From: a virus
Reading direction: 5' to 3' (one strand)
IMG/VR virus record: IMGVR_UViG_3300023174_000038
Location: 248,001-312,000 of that record
Length of the DNA: 64,000 nt
Shown: positions 48,322 to 56,997 of the stretch, piece after piece
How the letters are laid out: every line of letters begins with the position of its first letter
Position numbering within the stretch: position 1 is the first letter of the stretch
Made by a program: the position numbers and the translations under genes
Notes under the pieces: model-generated
The model's database searches: none
Told to the model about the DNA's origin: nothing
The model's input: the letters and a program-made list of their open reading frames with translations, nothing else

Positions 48322-50572
48322 CGGATCCTACTTTCGCTATTGATTTCTGTACTACATTGAACTCAATTTTATCATCTACTAATACACAAGTTACTGTAGC
48401 ATTTTTAATACGTTCAAACAATACTTTCTTACTGAGAGGTACACGAATCAATTCATCAATCTTCCGAGCTAATGGACGAGCACCCATCTTCTTATCATAA
48501 CCCTGTTCAGCCAAATAATCAATTACTGGCTCAGTTAAATTCAAACTGACATTATACTTGTCAAGTAATGATTTCTTTAGTTCTTCTGTAAACTTAATTA
48601 CAATCTTCTTAATAGCCAATGTATCTAGTTTACCAAACTTACAAATCAAATCAACACGATTTCTAAATTCTGGTTTGAAGAACTCTTTAATTGCTTTATC
48701 ATCCTCACCTGTCTTTTCTTGGCTACCGAATCCGATATTGTTTTTCTCACTATCACTACTACCCAAGTTACTAGTCATAATGATGATAGTATTTTTACAG
48801 TTAACTTCTTTACCATTACTACCAGTGATACGACCTTCATCTAACATCTGTAAGAAGATATTAAAGATATCCGGATGAGCTTTCTCTACTTCATCAAAGA
48901 GTAAGATACTATGTGGGTTCTTGCTCAAATCATTGATTAATCGTCCACCACCTACTTGACTATCACCAAAGCCAACATAGCCAGGAGGAGGACCAATCAA
49001 ACTTGATACAGAATGTTTCTCACTATATTCTGACATATCATACTTAAGTAATGTCATGTCAAGGTTTTTACTTAGTAGTTTAGCTAATTCTGTTTTACCT
49101 GTACCAGTTGGGCCTAAGAAGATAAAGCTTGCTGTAGGTTTGTTCTCATTACCAATACCAGCAAATGACACATATACACGTTCTAATACTTGTTCAACTG
49201 TTTCATCTTGTCCATACAGTTTACCTTTAATGTTAACTTCAAGGCTACTAATACGGTCGTAGTTATCATCGTTTAGTTTATCAGCAGGTACACCAGTGAA
49301 TCGTTCAACTTGTTCGTGTATTAGTTCTTTGGTAATTAATGCACCTTTGTTCATTGCAACACGTTGTTTAGCACAAGCCGCATCTAGCAAATCAATAGAT
49401 TTGTCAGGGTTTTTACGGTCATGAATGTAACGTGCTGAACTATCAACTGCGGCAGTTATTGCTTCCTCAGTGATTTCTACTTCATGGAAATCATTCAACC
49501 GTGAGCTTAAACCTTTGAGGATACGAATTGTACTATCATGTGATGGTTCATCAATAGATACACGATAGAATCTACGCATCAATGCACGATCCTTCTCAAA
49601 ACTTTCGTAGTATTCTTCCCAAGTTGTACTAGCAATAACTTTAAGTGTACCTTTAGTGATAGCTGGTTTAATCATATTAGCAAAGTCAATACTTCCACTA
49701 GTAGATGAACCACTACCTTTCATGGTATGTGCTTCATCAATGAATAGTACTGATTTCTTTTTTGTGTTTAATGCATCCAGTACCTGTTTAACTTTTTCTT
49801 CAAAGTCACCACGATATTTACTTCCGGCAAGCAATGCACCTACTTCAAGTGAGTATAGTTCATGTCCGTGTAAGAATTCCGGTACTGTTTTATCAACTAG
49901 CATTTGTGCTAGACCTTCAGCGATAGCAGTTTTACCTACACCCGGATCACCTACCATCAATACATTTGATTTGAAACGTTTAGCAAGAACATTAATCATA
50001 TCATCAAGTTCTGTACTACGACCAATCAACGGTTCAAGTTTACCTTGTCGTGCAAGATCGGTTAAGTTAGTAGTATATTCTTCAAGGATTTCATCAGCTT
50101 GACTTTCTGATAGTTTAGCAGTGAACTCTTGACCCTTATATGTTTTTTGCCAATGTGCCACGAAATCATTTTTATTGATACCGTATTTTAATAAGAAATA
50201 ATGTGCATGACTATTGCCCTCACTAGCGATAGAGAGATATAAGTCAATAGTAGTTACTTGTCTACGACCAGTAAACAATACTTGTGTTACAGAACGATTC
50301 ATTACACGTTCCAAGCTATTTGTTTTGCGTGGTTGAACTTCTGTATCTGGATCTACTTTAGCTACAATAGCGTGTAAGCTATCAATATATGAAGTAACCT
50401 CTTGAATCATATTTGGGGTATCGCACCCAAAACTATCCAAACATTTTTTAAATGGTGTATGTGTTATAAGAGATAACAGTAAATGTTCAATTGTACAATA
50501 TTGATGTTTACGTTGTTTAGACAACTCAATAGCCTGTTCAATGATGGCTTCAATTTCGGGTGAATTATTCAC
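48296..50572 (-). CDS. ClpA-like AAA+ unfoldase
   Basis: A 758-residue double-AAA+ protein the size of E. coli ClpA. N-domain (1-145), then first AAA+ with GDPGVGKTA (208-216) and FIDEAH; second AAA+ with GPTGTGKTE (487-495), FDEVEKAH and SNLG. IGF at 613-615 sits where ClpA carries its ClpP-docking loop, so it could recruit host ClpP. The GTG start has SD AAAAGGAA; an out-of-frame ATG overlaps. A ClpB-type middle coiled coil is absent. Confidence 0.88.
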   Translation of the reverse strand: MNNSPEIEAIIEQAIELSKQRKHQYCTIEHLLLSLITHTPFKKCLDSFGCDTPNMIQEVTSYIDSLHAIVAKVDPDTEVQPRKTNSLERVMNRSVTQVLFTGRRQVTTIDLYLSIASEGNSHAHYFLLKYGINKNDFVAHWQKTYKGQEFTAKLSESQADEILEEYTTNLTDLARQGKLEPLIGRSTELDDMINVLAKRFKSNVLMVGDPGVGKTAIAEGLAQMLVDKTVPEFLHGHELYSLEVGALLAGSKYRGDFEEKVKQVLDALNTKKKSVLFIDEAHTMKGSGSSTSGSIDFANMIKPAITKGTLKVIASTTWEEYYESFEKDRALMRRFYRVSIDEPSHDSTIRILKGLSSRLNDFHEVEITEEAITAAVDSSARYIHDRKNPDKSIDLLDAACAKQRVAMNKGALITKELIHEQVERFTGVPADKLNDDNYDRISSLEVNIKGKLYGQDETVEQVLERVYVSFAGIGNENKPTASFIFLGPTGTGKTELAKLLSKNLDMTLLKYDMSEYSEKHSVSSLIGPPPGYVGFGDSQVGGGRLINDLSKNPHSILLFDEVEKAHPDIFNIFLQMLDEGRITGSNGKEVNCKNTIIIMTSNLGSSDSEKNNIGFGSQEKTGEDDKAIKEFFKPEFRNRVDLICKFGKLDTLAIKKIVIKFTEELKKSLLDKYNVSLNLTEPVIDYLAEQGYDKKMGARPLARKIDELIRVPLSKKVLFERIKNATVTCVLVDDKIEFNVVQKSIAKVGSDGIIEISN

Positions 50573-50596
50573 ATCCAGTTCCTTTTAAAATAATAT

Positions 50597-51394
50597 TTAC
50601 TGTGTTTTAGATTGCAAAATGCTATCAGTTATACGACTGTCTATATTATCAGGTATAAAGGGTTTTAGCAAGATGATTTGGTCGCCATATGCATTAGTAC
50701 CTTGTATAGGCATTCCATGTCCGGCTAATTTTAAATGCATAAATGGTTGTGTTTTTGATGGGACAGTTACCTCTAGTGATTTCCCATTAATGGTAGTAAA
50801 TTGAAATGTAGATCCTACAATCAAATCCAATACAGATATAGAATGATTAGTATGTAAGTCATTCATTCTTCTTTCATATTTTAAATGATTATGTACCCTA
50901 TATTCTACTATTAAGTCATGTGAATCAACTACCTTTTCATAACGTACTTGTCCACCATCAGGTATACCTTTTGGAATATTTACCCTTACCATATGTAATC
51001 CAGATGGTGTTTGTAGTTTTAATAGTTCTTCACCGCCATTATAAACTTGTTCTAAACTAATCCAATAGGTAGTCCTATATGTGTTTTGTTGTTGCGGGTG
51101 TTGTTGTCTAAACATTTGTCCAAACAGATCATCCATATTGAAACCATTCATATTGAAATGAAATCCACCACCCGGGAATCCTTGAAACGGATTACCTTGT
51201 GGCATTGGGTTATCATATTGTTGACGTTGTTGTGGGTCTGAAAGAATGCGATATGCTTCTTCAATCTTTTGAAATGTAGAAGTATCGCCGCCCTTATCAG
51301 GATGATGTTTACCTGCTAATTTTCTATATGCTTTTTTTATGTCGTCGGCATTAGCATTTTTACCAACGCCTAATGTTGAGTAATGGTCTGTCAT
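50597..51394 (-). CDS. dnaJ: DnaJ-type co-chaperone
   Basis: A 265-residue Hsp40. J-domain with HPD motif (KLAGKHHPDKGGDTSTFQKI), a Gly/Phe-rich linker (FQGFPGGGFHFNMNGFNMDD) and two C-terminal peptide-binding domains (LKLQTPSGLHMVRVNIPKGI, then LKLAGHGMPI). It lacks the zinc finger of class A, like CbpA. Leaderless geometry: ATG 7 nt after TATACT, no SD. With ClpA and GroES-like genes nearby it forms a chaperone group. Confidence 0.88.
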   Translation of the reverse strand: MTDHYSTLGVGKNANADDIKKAYRKLAGKHHPDKGGDTSTFQKIEEAYRILSDPQQRQQYDNPMPQGNPFQGFPGGGFHFNMNGFNMDDLFGQMFRQQHPQQQNTYRTTYWISLEQVYNGGEELLKLQTPSGLHMVRVNIPKGIPDGGQVRYEKVVDSHDLIVEYRVHNHLKYERRMNDLHTNHSISVLDLIVGSTFQFTTINGKSLEVTVPSKTQPFMHLKLAGHGMPIQGTNAYGDQIILLKPFIPDNIDSRITDSILQSKTQ

Positions 51395-51401
51395 AATATC
51401 A

Positions 51402-51430
51402 AGTATAACACAGTTAGTGTGTTAAGTCAA
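51402..51430 (-). promoter_or_regulatory. sigma70-type promoter giving a probable leaderless mRNA
   Basis: TTGACT (51430-51425), 17-nt spacer, TATACT (51407-51402), then 7 nt and the dnaJ ATG. A spacer repeat ACAC/GTGT lies between the boxes. Confidence 0.7.
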
Positions 51431-51436
51431 TATTTA

Positions 51437-52132
51437 TTATGATTTGCCTTCAATTTTTTCTTTTGTTCGGCAGTTTTCAAAGTGCCATCTACCCATAGTA
51501 TTTTTTCCACCAACTTTGTGGCAGTGAGGGCATTCAACTTGTTCTTTTGGTACTCCTTTAAATCGTAATGATGTTTGTTGTCGCAACTCATCCGTATGTT
51601 TTTTACCATAAAAAGGGTTAGTATTGCCTGGTCTACTTAGTTGTTTTCTGACCTCCGGCCTTTTAGCTGGATTGGACTCACCGTATTGCCAGTAGTTTTT
51701 TCTGCCTTTTAATTTAGTAGATACTTTTAACGCAATCTCCGGATCTCTCATAGGATTATTATTTCCTAATTTTTTAGGAGTATTTTTAGAAATTAACATA
51801 CGAACCTCAGGTCGTTTTGCAGGGTTATCCAATCCATATAATGGAGCAATAGAAATATTATCTGTTCTATTAATCCATTTTTCAGAATGTACTACTTTAA
51901 TTCTCTGTAGTACTCGCTGTTCCCATCGTCTAGCAGAAATAGAATTATTAAATATTTTTCGTACTTCAATAATTGAAGGCTCTCCGTACAATTGTACAAT
52001 GGTGCTAACATGCCTGCTTGAAGTTTTGTAACTAACCCACAAATCACCCGGGTGACATTTTTTAGCATAGCGGACTCCGTAATACCATCTATTAATTTTT
52101 GGCCAACCTAATAGATATGTATAAGGTATCAT
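51437..52132 (-). CDS. homing endonuclease with NUMOD-like repeats, chimeric C-terminus
   Basis: A 231-residue mobile endonuclease. N-terminal module MIPYTYLLGWPKINRWYYGV with RRWEQRVLQRI is GIY-YIG-like. The C-terminal half carries repeated DNA-binding motifs (NPAKRPEVR twice, then GNTNPFYGKKHTDE) and a possible zinc site (CPHCHK ... HFENC). The last residues, RTKEKIEGKS, nearly repeat the holin's last RTKEKLEGKQ. The ATG overlaps the holin stop as ATGA. An insertion at the holin 3' end is the simplest explanation. Confidence 0.78.
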   Translation of the reverse strand: MIPYTYLLGWPKINRWYYGVRYAKKCHPGDLWVSYKTSSRHVSTIVQLYGEPSIIEVRKIFNNSISARRWEQRVLQRIKVVHSEKWINRTDNISIAPLYGLDNPAKRPEVRMLISKNTPKKLGNNNPMRDPEIALKVSTKLKGRKNYWQYGESNPAKRPEVRKQLSRPGNTNPFYGKKHTDELRQQTSLRFKGVPKEQVECPHCHKVGGKNTMGRWHFENCRTKEKIEGKS

Positions 52133-52755
52133 TGTTTTCCTTCTAATTTTTCTTTTGTTCTTCCATAAGCTGCAACTCCTAATACAGCACCCATAGCAAT
52201 ATGATAAAGTCCGGCACCTTGTAATGTTAACGGTTGCCATTGATTAGTGACTTGACCCTTACTCATTGCTTGTAATAAACTCCATAATACGGGGAATATA
52301 ACAAAATCACATGTACATGTTATCATATAAACGAATGCCATTAATGGTCGCCATTTTTTATTAATAAAATCTGTGTTATCATTAGCTACTAATACATCTG
52401 CCCCGCTTGCGGCATTTGTTGGGGCTGCTCCTGTGAGGACGGGTTGATTACTGTTTGATTGGTTAATGTTTTGTGTGCTACCAAATCCAGACGTTGGCGC
52501 TCCAAATCCTGAACCACCACCAAAGCCCGTTGATGTTGACGTACCAAAACCACCGGGTGAGCCGAAGCCTCCTGCTGACGGTGAGCCAAATGTTGAAGAC
52601 CCGCCAAATGATATGTTGACTGCATTACTATCTCCAAATGAACTGCCTTGCGGAAATTGCTGTATTGTAGGATCAGCCGCTAACATTTCGTGATGGTCAT
52701 CATCTAATGTCATTGGTTGCTCAAATCCTGTTTTCTTAGGTAATATCGTTGCCAT
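52129..52755 (-). CDS. holin, three-TM type, with FG-rich N-terminal region
   Basis: A 208-residue protein. The C-terminal 80 residues match the holin family with three helices (KKWRPLMAFVYMITCTCDFV, IFPVLWSLLQAM, LYHIAMGAVLGVAAYGRT). Holins open the inner membrane for lysis; this class occurs in gene-transfer agents and phages. Residues 40-100 are unusual: GGSSTFGSPSAGGFGSPGG and more, rich in FG/GFG, unlike ordinary holins. Downstream in the same operon lies the chimeric endonuclease. Confidence 0.75.
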   Translation of the reverse strand: MATILPKKTGFEQPMTLDDDHHEMLAADPTIQQFPQGSSFGDSNAVNISFGGSSTFGSPSAGGFGSPGGFGTSTSTGFGGGSGFGAPTSGFGSTQNINQSNSNQPVLTGAAPTNAASGADVLVANDNTDFINKKWRPLMAFVYMITCTCDFVIFPVLWSLLQAMSKGQVTNQWQPLTLQGAGLYHIAMGAVLGVAAYGRTKEKLEGKQ

Positions 52756-53312
52756 TATAAACCTGCCATTGCTTTAAATGCTTTAATATCAGCATCTTGT
52801 TTGTCAGCATGAATTACTTTGACTTCTAGTCCAGCACGTTCACGCATTTCATTAATTTCTTCTTCTTCAACTTCTTCTACCTCACGATAATCATGTGGGC
52901 TAATAGTTATTACTTGTTTCAATATATCTTCTTCAGGAGCATGTTCTTCTTCATCAACAACTATTGTCCAATCTTTAACTGGTATTGCTGTTAATGTTTC
53001 TAAATCATCTAGTAATTCTATGATACGTTTAGGTACGCTACTCCTACGATTCATTTCAACGAACACTAAGTATTGTCCGGGCTTTACTTCACCTTCACTT
53101 ACTTGAGCATCTAATACAAAGTCATAACCACGTTCAAACCAATCAACTAAATCATTACCGGCTGCTTCACTTTTAATAGTAAAAGCTAGTGTTACAATTT
53201 CACTATCACTTCCCATATGTGCGGCATATTCATCTACAGTAACTGTAGGGATCATTTGACCTTCTAGGTCATGATAGTCTAAACCTTCATTTAATATAGT
53301 TTTATTAGTCAT
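52755..53312 (-). CDS. conserved hypothetical protein
   Basis: A 185-residue acidic protein: VTLAFTIKSEAAGNDLVDWF, ERGYDFVLDAQVSEGEVKPG, LVFVEMNRRSSVPKRIIELL. Charged C-terminus (EVEEVEEEEINEMRE). Conserved-looking among T4-like environmental phages; function unknown. Its stop overlaps the holin start by one base. Confidence 0.7.
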   Translation of the reverse strand: MTNKTILNEGLDYHDLEGQMIPTVTVDEYAAHMGSDSEIVTLAFTIKSEAAGNDLVDWFERGYDFVLDAQVSEGEVKPGQYLVFVEMNRRSSVPKRIIELLDDLETLTAIPVKDWTIVVDEEEHAPEEDILKQVITISPHDYREVEEVEEEEINEMRERAGLEVKVIHADKQDADIKAFKAMAGL

Positions 53313-53313
53313 A

Positions 53314-53922
53314 TTACATTGCCGGTAATGGAGGAGGCATTCCCATGCCAGGTGCTGCTGTACCAGTTTGATCCATCATATCGTCTTGTTGATCGTCCTC
53401 TTCACCGGTATCTTCTTTATCTAAATCGTCATCATAAGCATCATCTAACTCATTCAAGTCAATATTCTGACCTGCTAAATCAACTGATCCTTCACGTATA
53501 TCATCCATCAATTCTTTAGGCATTTCAATGTAAACTAGCCATACTTCACGCATAGCAGTCTTTGGATATCTTGTACCGGGAATATAATCATCTGGATTTT
53601 CAACCGCTACAGGTACTTTAATCTTAGTTTTTTTGAACTTGATTTTGCAACCAACGCCGGCCAAACGTTTAGCACCACGTGGATCAGGCATTAATTTATA
53701 TGGGTACATGAATATACATGCTACTGTATAGCGTCTAACGTCAGGACCTTGAACTAATTCGCCCAATTCCCAATTTTTAAATGCATATAAGTCGGCTTCA
53801 TCTAGGACTCGCTCGTAGTCTAGTAGAACAGCCATTGATCCGTCGCTGGTAAATATACCTTTTACGGTGTCAATTATGCTTACATAATCAACGTTGTCAA
53901 AAAATTCGTCTGCGGTTTTCAT
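53314..53922 (-). CDS. conserved hypothetical protein
   Basis: A 202-residue protein: MKTADEFFDNVDYVSIIDTV, LLDYERVLDEADLYAFKNWE, FMYPYKLMPDPRGAKRLAGV, WLVYIEMPKELMDDIREGSV, then an acidic and Pro/Met-rich tail. It looks like a conserved virion or head-assembly protein, but I cannot name it. Start at 53922 chosen by the late octamer 5 nt upstream (a 24-residue longer frame runs through it). Confidence 0.7.
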   Translation of the reverse strand: MKTADEFFDNVDYVSIIDTVKGIFTSDGSMAVLLDYERVLDEADLYAFKNWELGELVQGPDVRRYTVACIFMYPYKLMPDPRGAKRLAGVGCKIKFKKTKIKVPVAVENPDDYIPGTRYPKTAMREVWLVYIEMPKELMDDIREGSVDLAGQNIDLNELDDAYDDDLDKEDTGEEDDQQDDMMDQTGTAAPGMGMPPPLPAM

Positions 53923-53927
53923 ATATA

Positions 53928-53935
53928 TATTTATC
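53928..53935 (-). promoter_or_regulatory. late-promoter-like octamer GATAAATA
   Basis: GATAAATAT on the minus strand, 5 nt before the ATG at 53922; leaderless geometry. Confidence 0.6.
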
Positions 53936-53984
53936 TTTTGTAGTTTGAATACATCAAATAACGATATTTGATACCGTAGCCTAA

Positions 53985-53992
53985 TATTTATC
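53985..53992 (-). promoter_or_regulatory. late-promoter-like octamer GATAAATA
   Basis: A second GATAAATAT 57 nt upstream of the one at 53928-53935, in the same orientation. Confidence 0.45.
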
Positions 53993-54029
53993 ATTAATAG
54001 CTACACAATAAGTATGCTACTATGTCTCT

Positions 54030-54065
54030 ATGTATTGACCTTAAATAAACTTGAGTGTTATGAGA
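54030..54065 (+). promoter_or_regulatory. possible phoH promoter
   Basis: TTGACC, 17-nt spacer, TTATGA in the plus direction, then AAAGGAG and the TTG start at 54093. The -10 box is weak; no Pho-box-like direct repeat was recognised. Confidence 0.4.
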
Positions 54066-54092
54066 ACTCACGCTCTACAAAGGAGAATTAAC

Positions 54093-54875
54093 TTGAGCAA
54101 AAGAAAAACTAGCGCATTACGTACACAAGACACACGGTTTTCACACAATAAAAAACAAGATAATCAAACTTTTTATACACATGAATCAAAAACGATAGAT
54201 TTCTCACAAGCACAGAGGGAAATGCGGGTCAATAAAAAGCCCGTTCAACTTATCCCCAAGTCAGTTAACCAAGAAAATTACATCCTCGCACTACTGGACG
54301 AAGAGACAGATATTGTCGTAGTCACAGGTCCTGCGGGTACTGGTAAAACTTACTTAGCTATGCTTGCTGCCATAAAAGCTATGCGTAATGGTGAATGTGA
54401 TAGAATTATATTATCTAGGCCAGCAGTAGGTGTTGATGATGAAAAACACGGTTTCTTACCGGGAGATATCAATCAAAAGATGGAACCATGGACTAGGCCG
54501 TTATTAGACGTTCTGCGTGAATACTACACCACAAAGGAAATAGCCCACATGCTAGAAGAACAGATAGTGGAAATTGCACCTCTAGCATTCTGTCGAGGAA
54601 GAAATTTCAAACATAGTTGGGTAGTATTAGACGAGGCACAAAACGCAACCCCGGGTCAACTCAAAATGATTATGACCAGAATCGGCGTCGGTAGTAAGAT
54701 TGTAATTACTGGCGATATTGAACAAGCCGATCGTAAAACAGCCGACAACGGGCTATTAGATTTACAAAATAGGTTGAGGAAGGGGGTGATTCCGGGATTG
54801 CAATTATGTAAGTTTGAACTGAAAGATGTTCAACGACATAAAATAATTGAACATGTGCTTAACTTATATAGTTAA
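54093..54875 (+). CDS. phoH: PhoH-like ATPase
   Basis: A 260-residue P-loop NTPase. Walker A GPAGTGKT (79-86), Walker B VVLDEAQN (177-184), sensor VITGDIEQAD. PhoH proteins are ATPases of unknown precise role, frequent in aquatic phages. TTG start at 54093 selected by AAAGGAG 7 nt upstream; the longer TTG at 54051 has no SD. It is one of the few plus-strand genes and ends at a strong terminator. Confidence 0.9.
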   Translation: MSKRKTSALRTQDTRFSHNKKQDNQTFYTHESKTIDFSQAQREMRVNKKPVQLIPKSVNQENYILALLDEETDIVVVTGPAGTGKTYLAMLAAIKAMRNGECDRIILSRPAVGVDDEKHGFLPGDINQKMEPWTRPLLDVLREYYTTKEIAHMLEEQIVEIAPLAFCRGRNFKHSWVVLDEAQNATPGQLKMIMTRIGVGSKIVITGDIEQADRKTADNGLLDLQNRLRKGVIPGLQLCKFELKDVQRHKIIEHVLNLYS

Positions 54876-54876
54876 C

Positions 54877-54906
54877 AAAATGGGGCTTAGGCCCCATTTG
54901 TTTTTT
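54877..54906 (+). terminator. Rho-independent terminator of phoH
   Basis: Stem AAATGGGGC/GCCCCATTT with a TTAG loop, then GTTTTTT on the plus strand. The complementary strand may also end the gene at 54887. Confidence 0.85.
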
Positions 54907-55159
54907 CAGTAATAGTTGCTTCTTTTTCAAGTTGTGCAATAAGATTAGGATAAATTCGTACATAATAATCATGCATCCTATCCCACTCACGTTCTAATGA
55001 CTTACCTTCAATTACACATTTATCTACTTTTTTCTTAGCATAATCTAATATAACATTGCAGGTCTGTAAGTCGCTTGGCTTAACTTTTTTAGCAACAGTA
55101 ACTTGTTCATCAATTTGCCCGCCGGGCTTCCTCAGGAATTGGATTAGTAAATAACGCAT
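54887..55159 (-). CDS. small conserved hypothetical protein
   Basis: Ninety residues: MRYLLIQFLRKPGGQIDEQV, CNVILDYAKKKVDKCVIEGK, LEREWDRMHDYYVRIYPNLI. Conserved-looking in T4-like phages. Its 3' end lies inside the phoH terminator. Function unknown. Confidence 0.7.
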   Translation of the reverse strand: MRYLLIQFLRKPGGQIDEQVTVAKKVKPSDLQTCNVILDYAKKKVDKCVIEGKSLEREWDRMHDYYVRIYPNLIAQLEKEATITEKTNGA

Positions 55160-55172
55160 TTTAATCTTTCTG

Positions 55173-55180
55173 TATAAATA
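55173..55180 (+). promoter_or_regulatory. late promoter, exact TATAAATA
   Basis: The only exact T4 late octamer I found; it points to the homing endonuclease at 55251. It is followed by a 6-bp stem AGTAGT/ACTACT (55180-55185 with 55213-55218). Confidence 0.7.
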
Positions 55181-55250
55181 GTAGTGTAGCCCACGAGAAT
55201 CTGACCTCTCCGACTACTCTAATGCTCATATCTTGAAAGGAAGCACCAGC

Positions 55251-56084
55251 ATGACTATTTATTATTTAATGATTAAGACGCATAATATTACGGGTCTTAA
55301 ATATTTGTGTCAAACTAAACAAAAGAATCCTATTAATTACACAGGTTCCGGAGTTGATTGGAAAATACACTTAAAAGAGCACGGCATAGATATTAGGACT
55401 AGTATCATTAAAGCATCAACTGATAAACATATCATCAATGAGTTAGGAAGACATCTCAGTAATCTATGGAAAATAACTACTGCCATGAATGATTACGGGG
55501 ACAGAATATGGGCTAATAAAATACCTGAAACGGGCGGTGGTGCAGGAGTTACTAGTGATATAGCAAAACAAAGATACGTAGATCATCCTGAGTTGATTGA
55601 ACAATTCAAGAAAACAATGACATTGCCGCAAAGTGTTCAGAGAAGAAAAAAATCTAGGGCTGTTACAGTTTCACAACCTGAATTTAGAGAAAAATTCAAA
55701 TCAACAATGAAACTTGCCATGAATAGACCAGAAGTCAGATTGAATAATAGCATCAATCAGACGAAAGCTCAAAATAGACCCGACGTAAAACTGAATAAAA
55801 GTATTAAACAAAAGGAAGCTCAAAATAGACCCGAAGTTAAGATGCTCAAGAGTAAAAATGGCAAAATAGCACAGAATAGACCAGAGGTTAAAGATTCCAA
55901 ATCAGGTAAAAATAATTATAGATACGATCCAACAATTCGCACATTTATTCATTCTGACGGAACGATAGAAAAAATGCCAGCTAACGATTTCAGTCTAAAG
56001 TACAACTTAGATCGCGGGTGGCTATCCAATGTAATTCTTGGAAATAGAAAAACAATAAAAGGTTGGTCTGTTAAAGTGCAGTAA
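55251..56084 (+). CDS. homing endonuclease, GIY-YIG-like with repeats
   Basis: A 277-residue protein. N-terminal module (YYLMIKTHNITGLKYLCQTK, YTGSGVDWKIHLKEHG) resembles phage mobile endonucleases with a GIY-like start. The middle has short repeats with NRPEV (AQNRPDVKLNKSIKQ, AQNRPEVKMLKSKN), probably DNA-binding, then a helix-turn-helix-like end (NDFSLKYNLDRGWLSNVILG). The ATG at 55251 has SD AAAGGAAG; a TTG upstream is less likely. It is inserted opposite to the clamp-loader gene, whose 3' end it overlaps. Confidence 0.7.
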   Translation: MTIYYLMIKTHNITGLKYLCQTKQKNPINYTGSGVDWKIHLKEHGIDIRTSIIKASTDKHIINELGRHLSNLWKITTAMNDYGDRIWANKIPETGGGAGVTSDIAKQRYVDHPELIEQFKKTMTLPQSVQRRKKSRAVTVSQPEFREKFKSTMKLAMNRPEVRLNNSINQTKAQNRPDVKLNKSIKQKEAQNRPEVKMLKSKNGKIAQNRPEVKDSKSGKNNYRYDPTIRTFIHSDGTIEKMPANDFSLKYNLDRGWLSNVILGNRKTIKGWSVKVQ

Positions 56085-56997
56085 GTTCACAAAGAGTTGC
56101 CGCCAAACTTATTTCAGGGATACCTACCATACTTAAATTAGCTAAACCATTTCTAATAACAATAATACTAGCATCACGCTTTTCATTAGACTTACCCCAT
56201 AAATCTAAATTCTGATACATCCATGCATATGTATCTTCAATACGTGTAGGATACAATGCAATATATTGTAATAACTGTTGTCTGCCTTCAAGGATTTTAC
56301 CCGCTTTAAACAAAGTAGTTGCTTCTACTAATAACTCATCTTCACCGCTACTTTGAGTTTGTGCTGATAACAATGTTCCTGTACTACTGTTAACTTGTAA
56401 TTGATTTAAACATTTACGCAAGTCTGGATACGTAGCACGTACATAATTATCCAAATCATCTAAATCAAATACAATGTTTTCACTCACTAACACAGTTGCC
56501 GCTCTCGCAGTGAACTCTGTTTTATCTGTTTTTGTAATGTGAAACTCATGGCATCGTGACTTTAATGCAGGGATAATCCTATGTTGATAGTTACATGTTA
56601 GAATAAATCGTGCGGTCATATGATATGCTTCCATATCGTTACGCAATGCCGCTTGCCCAGCTGGTGTCAAATAATCTGCTTCATCTAGTAATACTACTTT
56701 GAAGTTACCGAAAGGCATTGTTTGTACAAAGTTAACAATCTTGTTACGTACAACATCTACACTATTCTCACGTGATGCATTGATTTCTAATACATCATAT
56801 TCACTTACATCAAGTTCATGGATCAATACTTTAGCAAGAGTTGTTTTACCTGTACCCGGATCACCTGATAGTAATAGATGAGGGATAGAGCCATCTTTAA
56901 CCCAACCATGTACTTGATTCTTTTGTCGTTCATCTACAAACACGTAGTCTGCTACTGTTGATGGCCTGTATGATTCTACCCAAAGTTTCTTATTCAT
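56071..56997 (-). CDS. 44: clamp loader large subunit, T4 gp44-like
   Basis: A 308-residue AAA+ RFC-type subunit that loads the gp45 clamp. Walker A GDPGTGKTT (45-53), Walker B LLDEAD (101-106), arginine finger SRC (145-147). N-terminal WVESYRPSTVADYVF is the RFC box. Overlaps the upstream small gene by 4 nt. No gp62-type partner was recognised in the window. Confidence 0.93.
   Translation of the reverse strand: MNKKLWVESYRPSTVADYVFVDERQKNQVHGWVKDGSIPHLLLSGDPGTGKTTLAKVLIHELDVSEYDVLEINASRENSVDVVRNKIVNFVQTMPFGNFKVVLLDEADYLTPAGQAALRNDMEAYHMTARFILTCNYQHRIIPALKSRCHEFHITKTDKTEFTARAATVLVSENIVFDLDDLDNYVRATYPDLRKCLNQLQVNSSTGTLLSAQTQSSGEDELLVEATTLFKAGKILEGRQQLLQYIALYPTRIEDTYAWMYQNLDLWGKSNEKRDASIIVIRNGLANLSMVGIPEISLAATLCELTAL

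Noticed and set aside
52389-52693. Long open frames on both strands over the FG-rich holin region
   Set aside because: They are caused by repetitive Gly/Ser/Pro codons; the holin frame explains the sequence and has the conserved domain.
53922-53994. Longer N-terminus of the gene at 53314
   Set aside because: The extension reads through a late octamer and has no SD; the ATG at 53922 fits the repeated octamer-to-ATG spacing.
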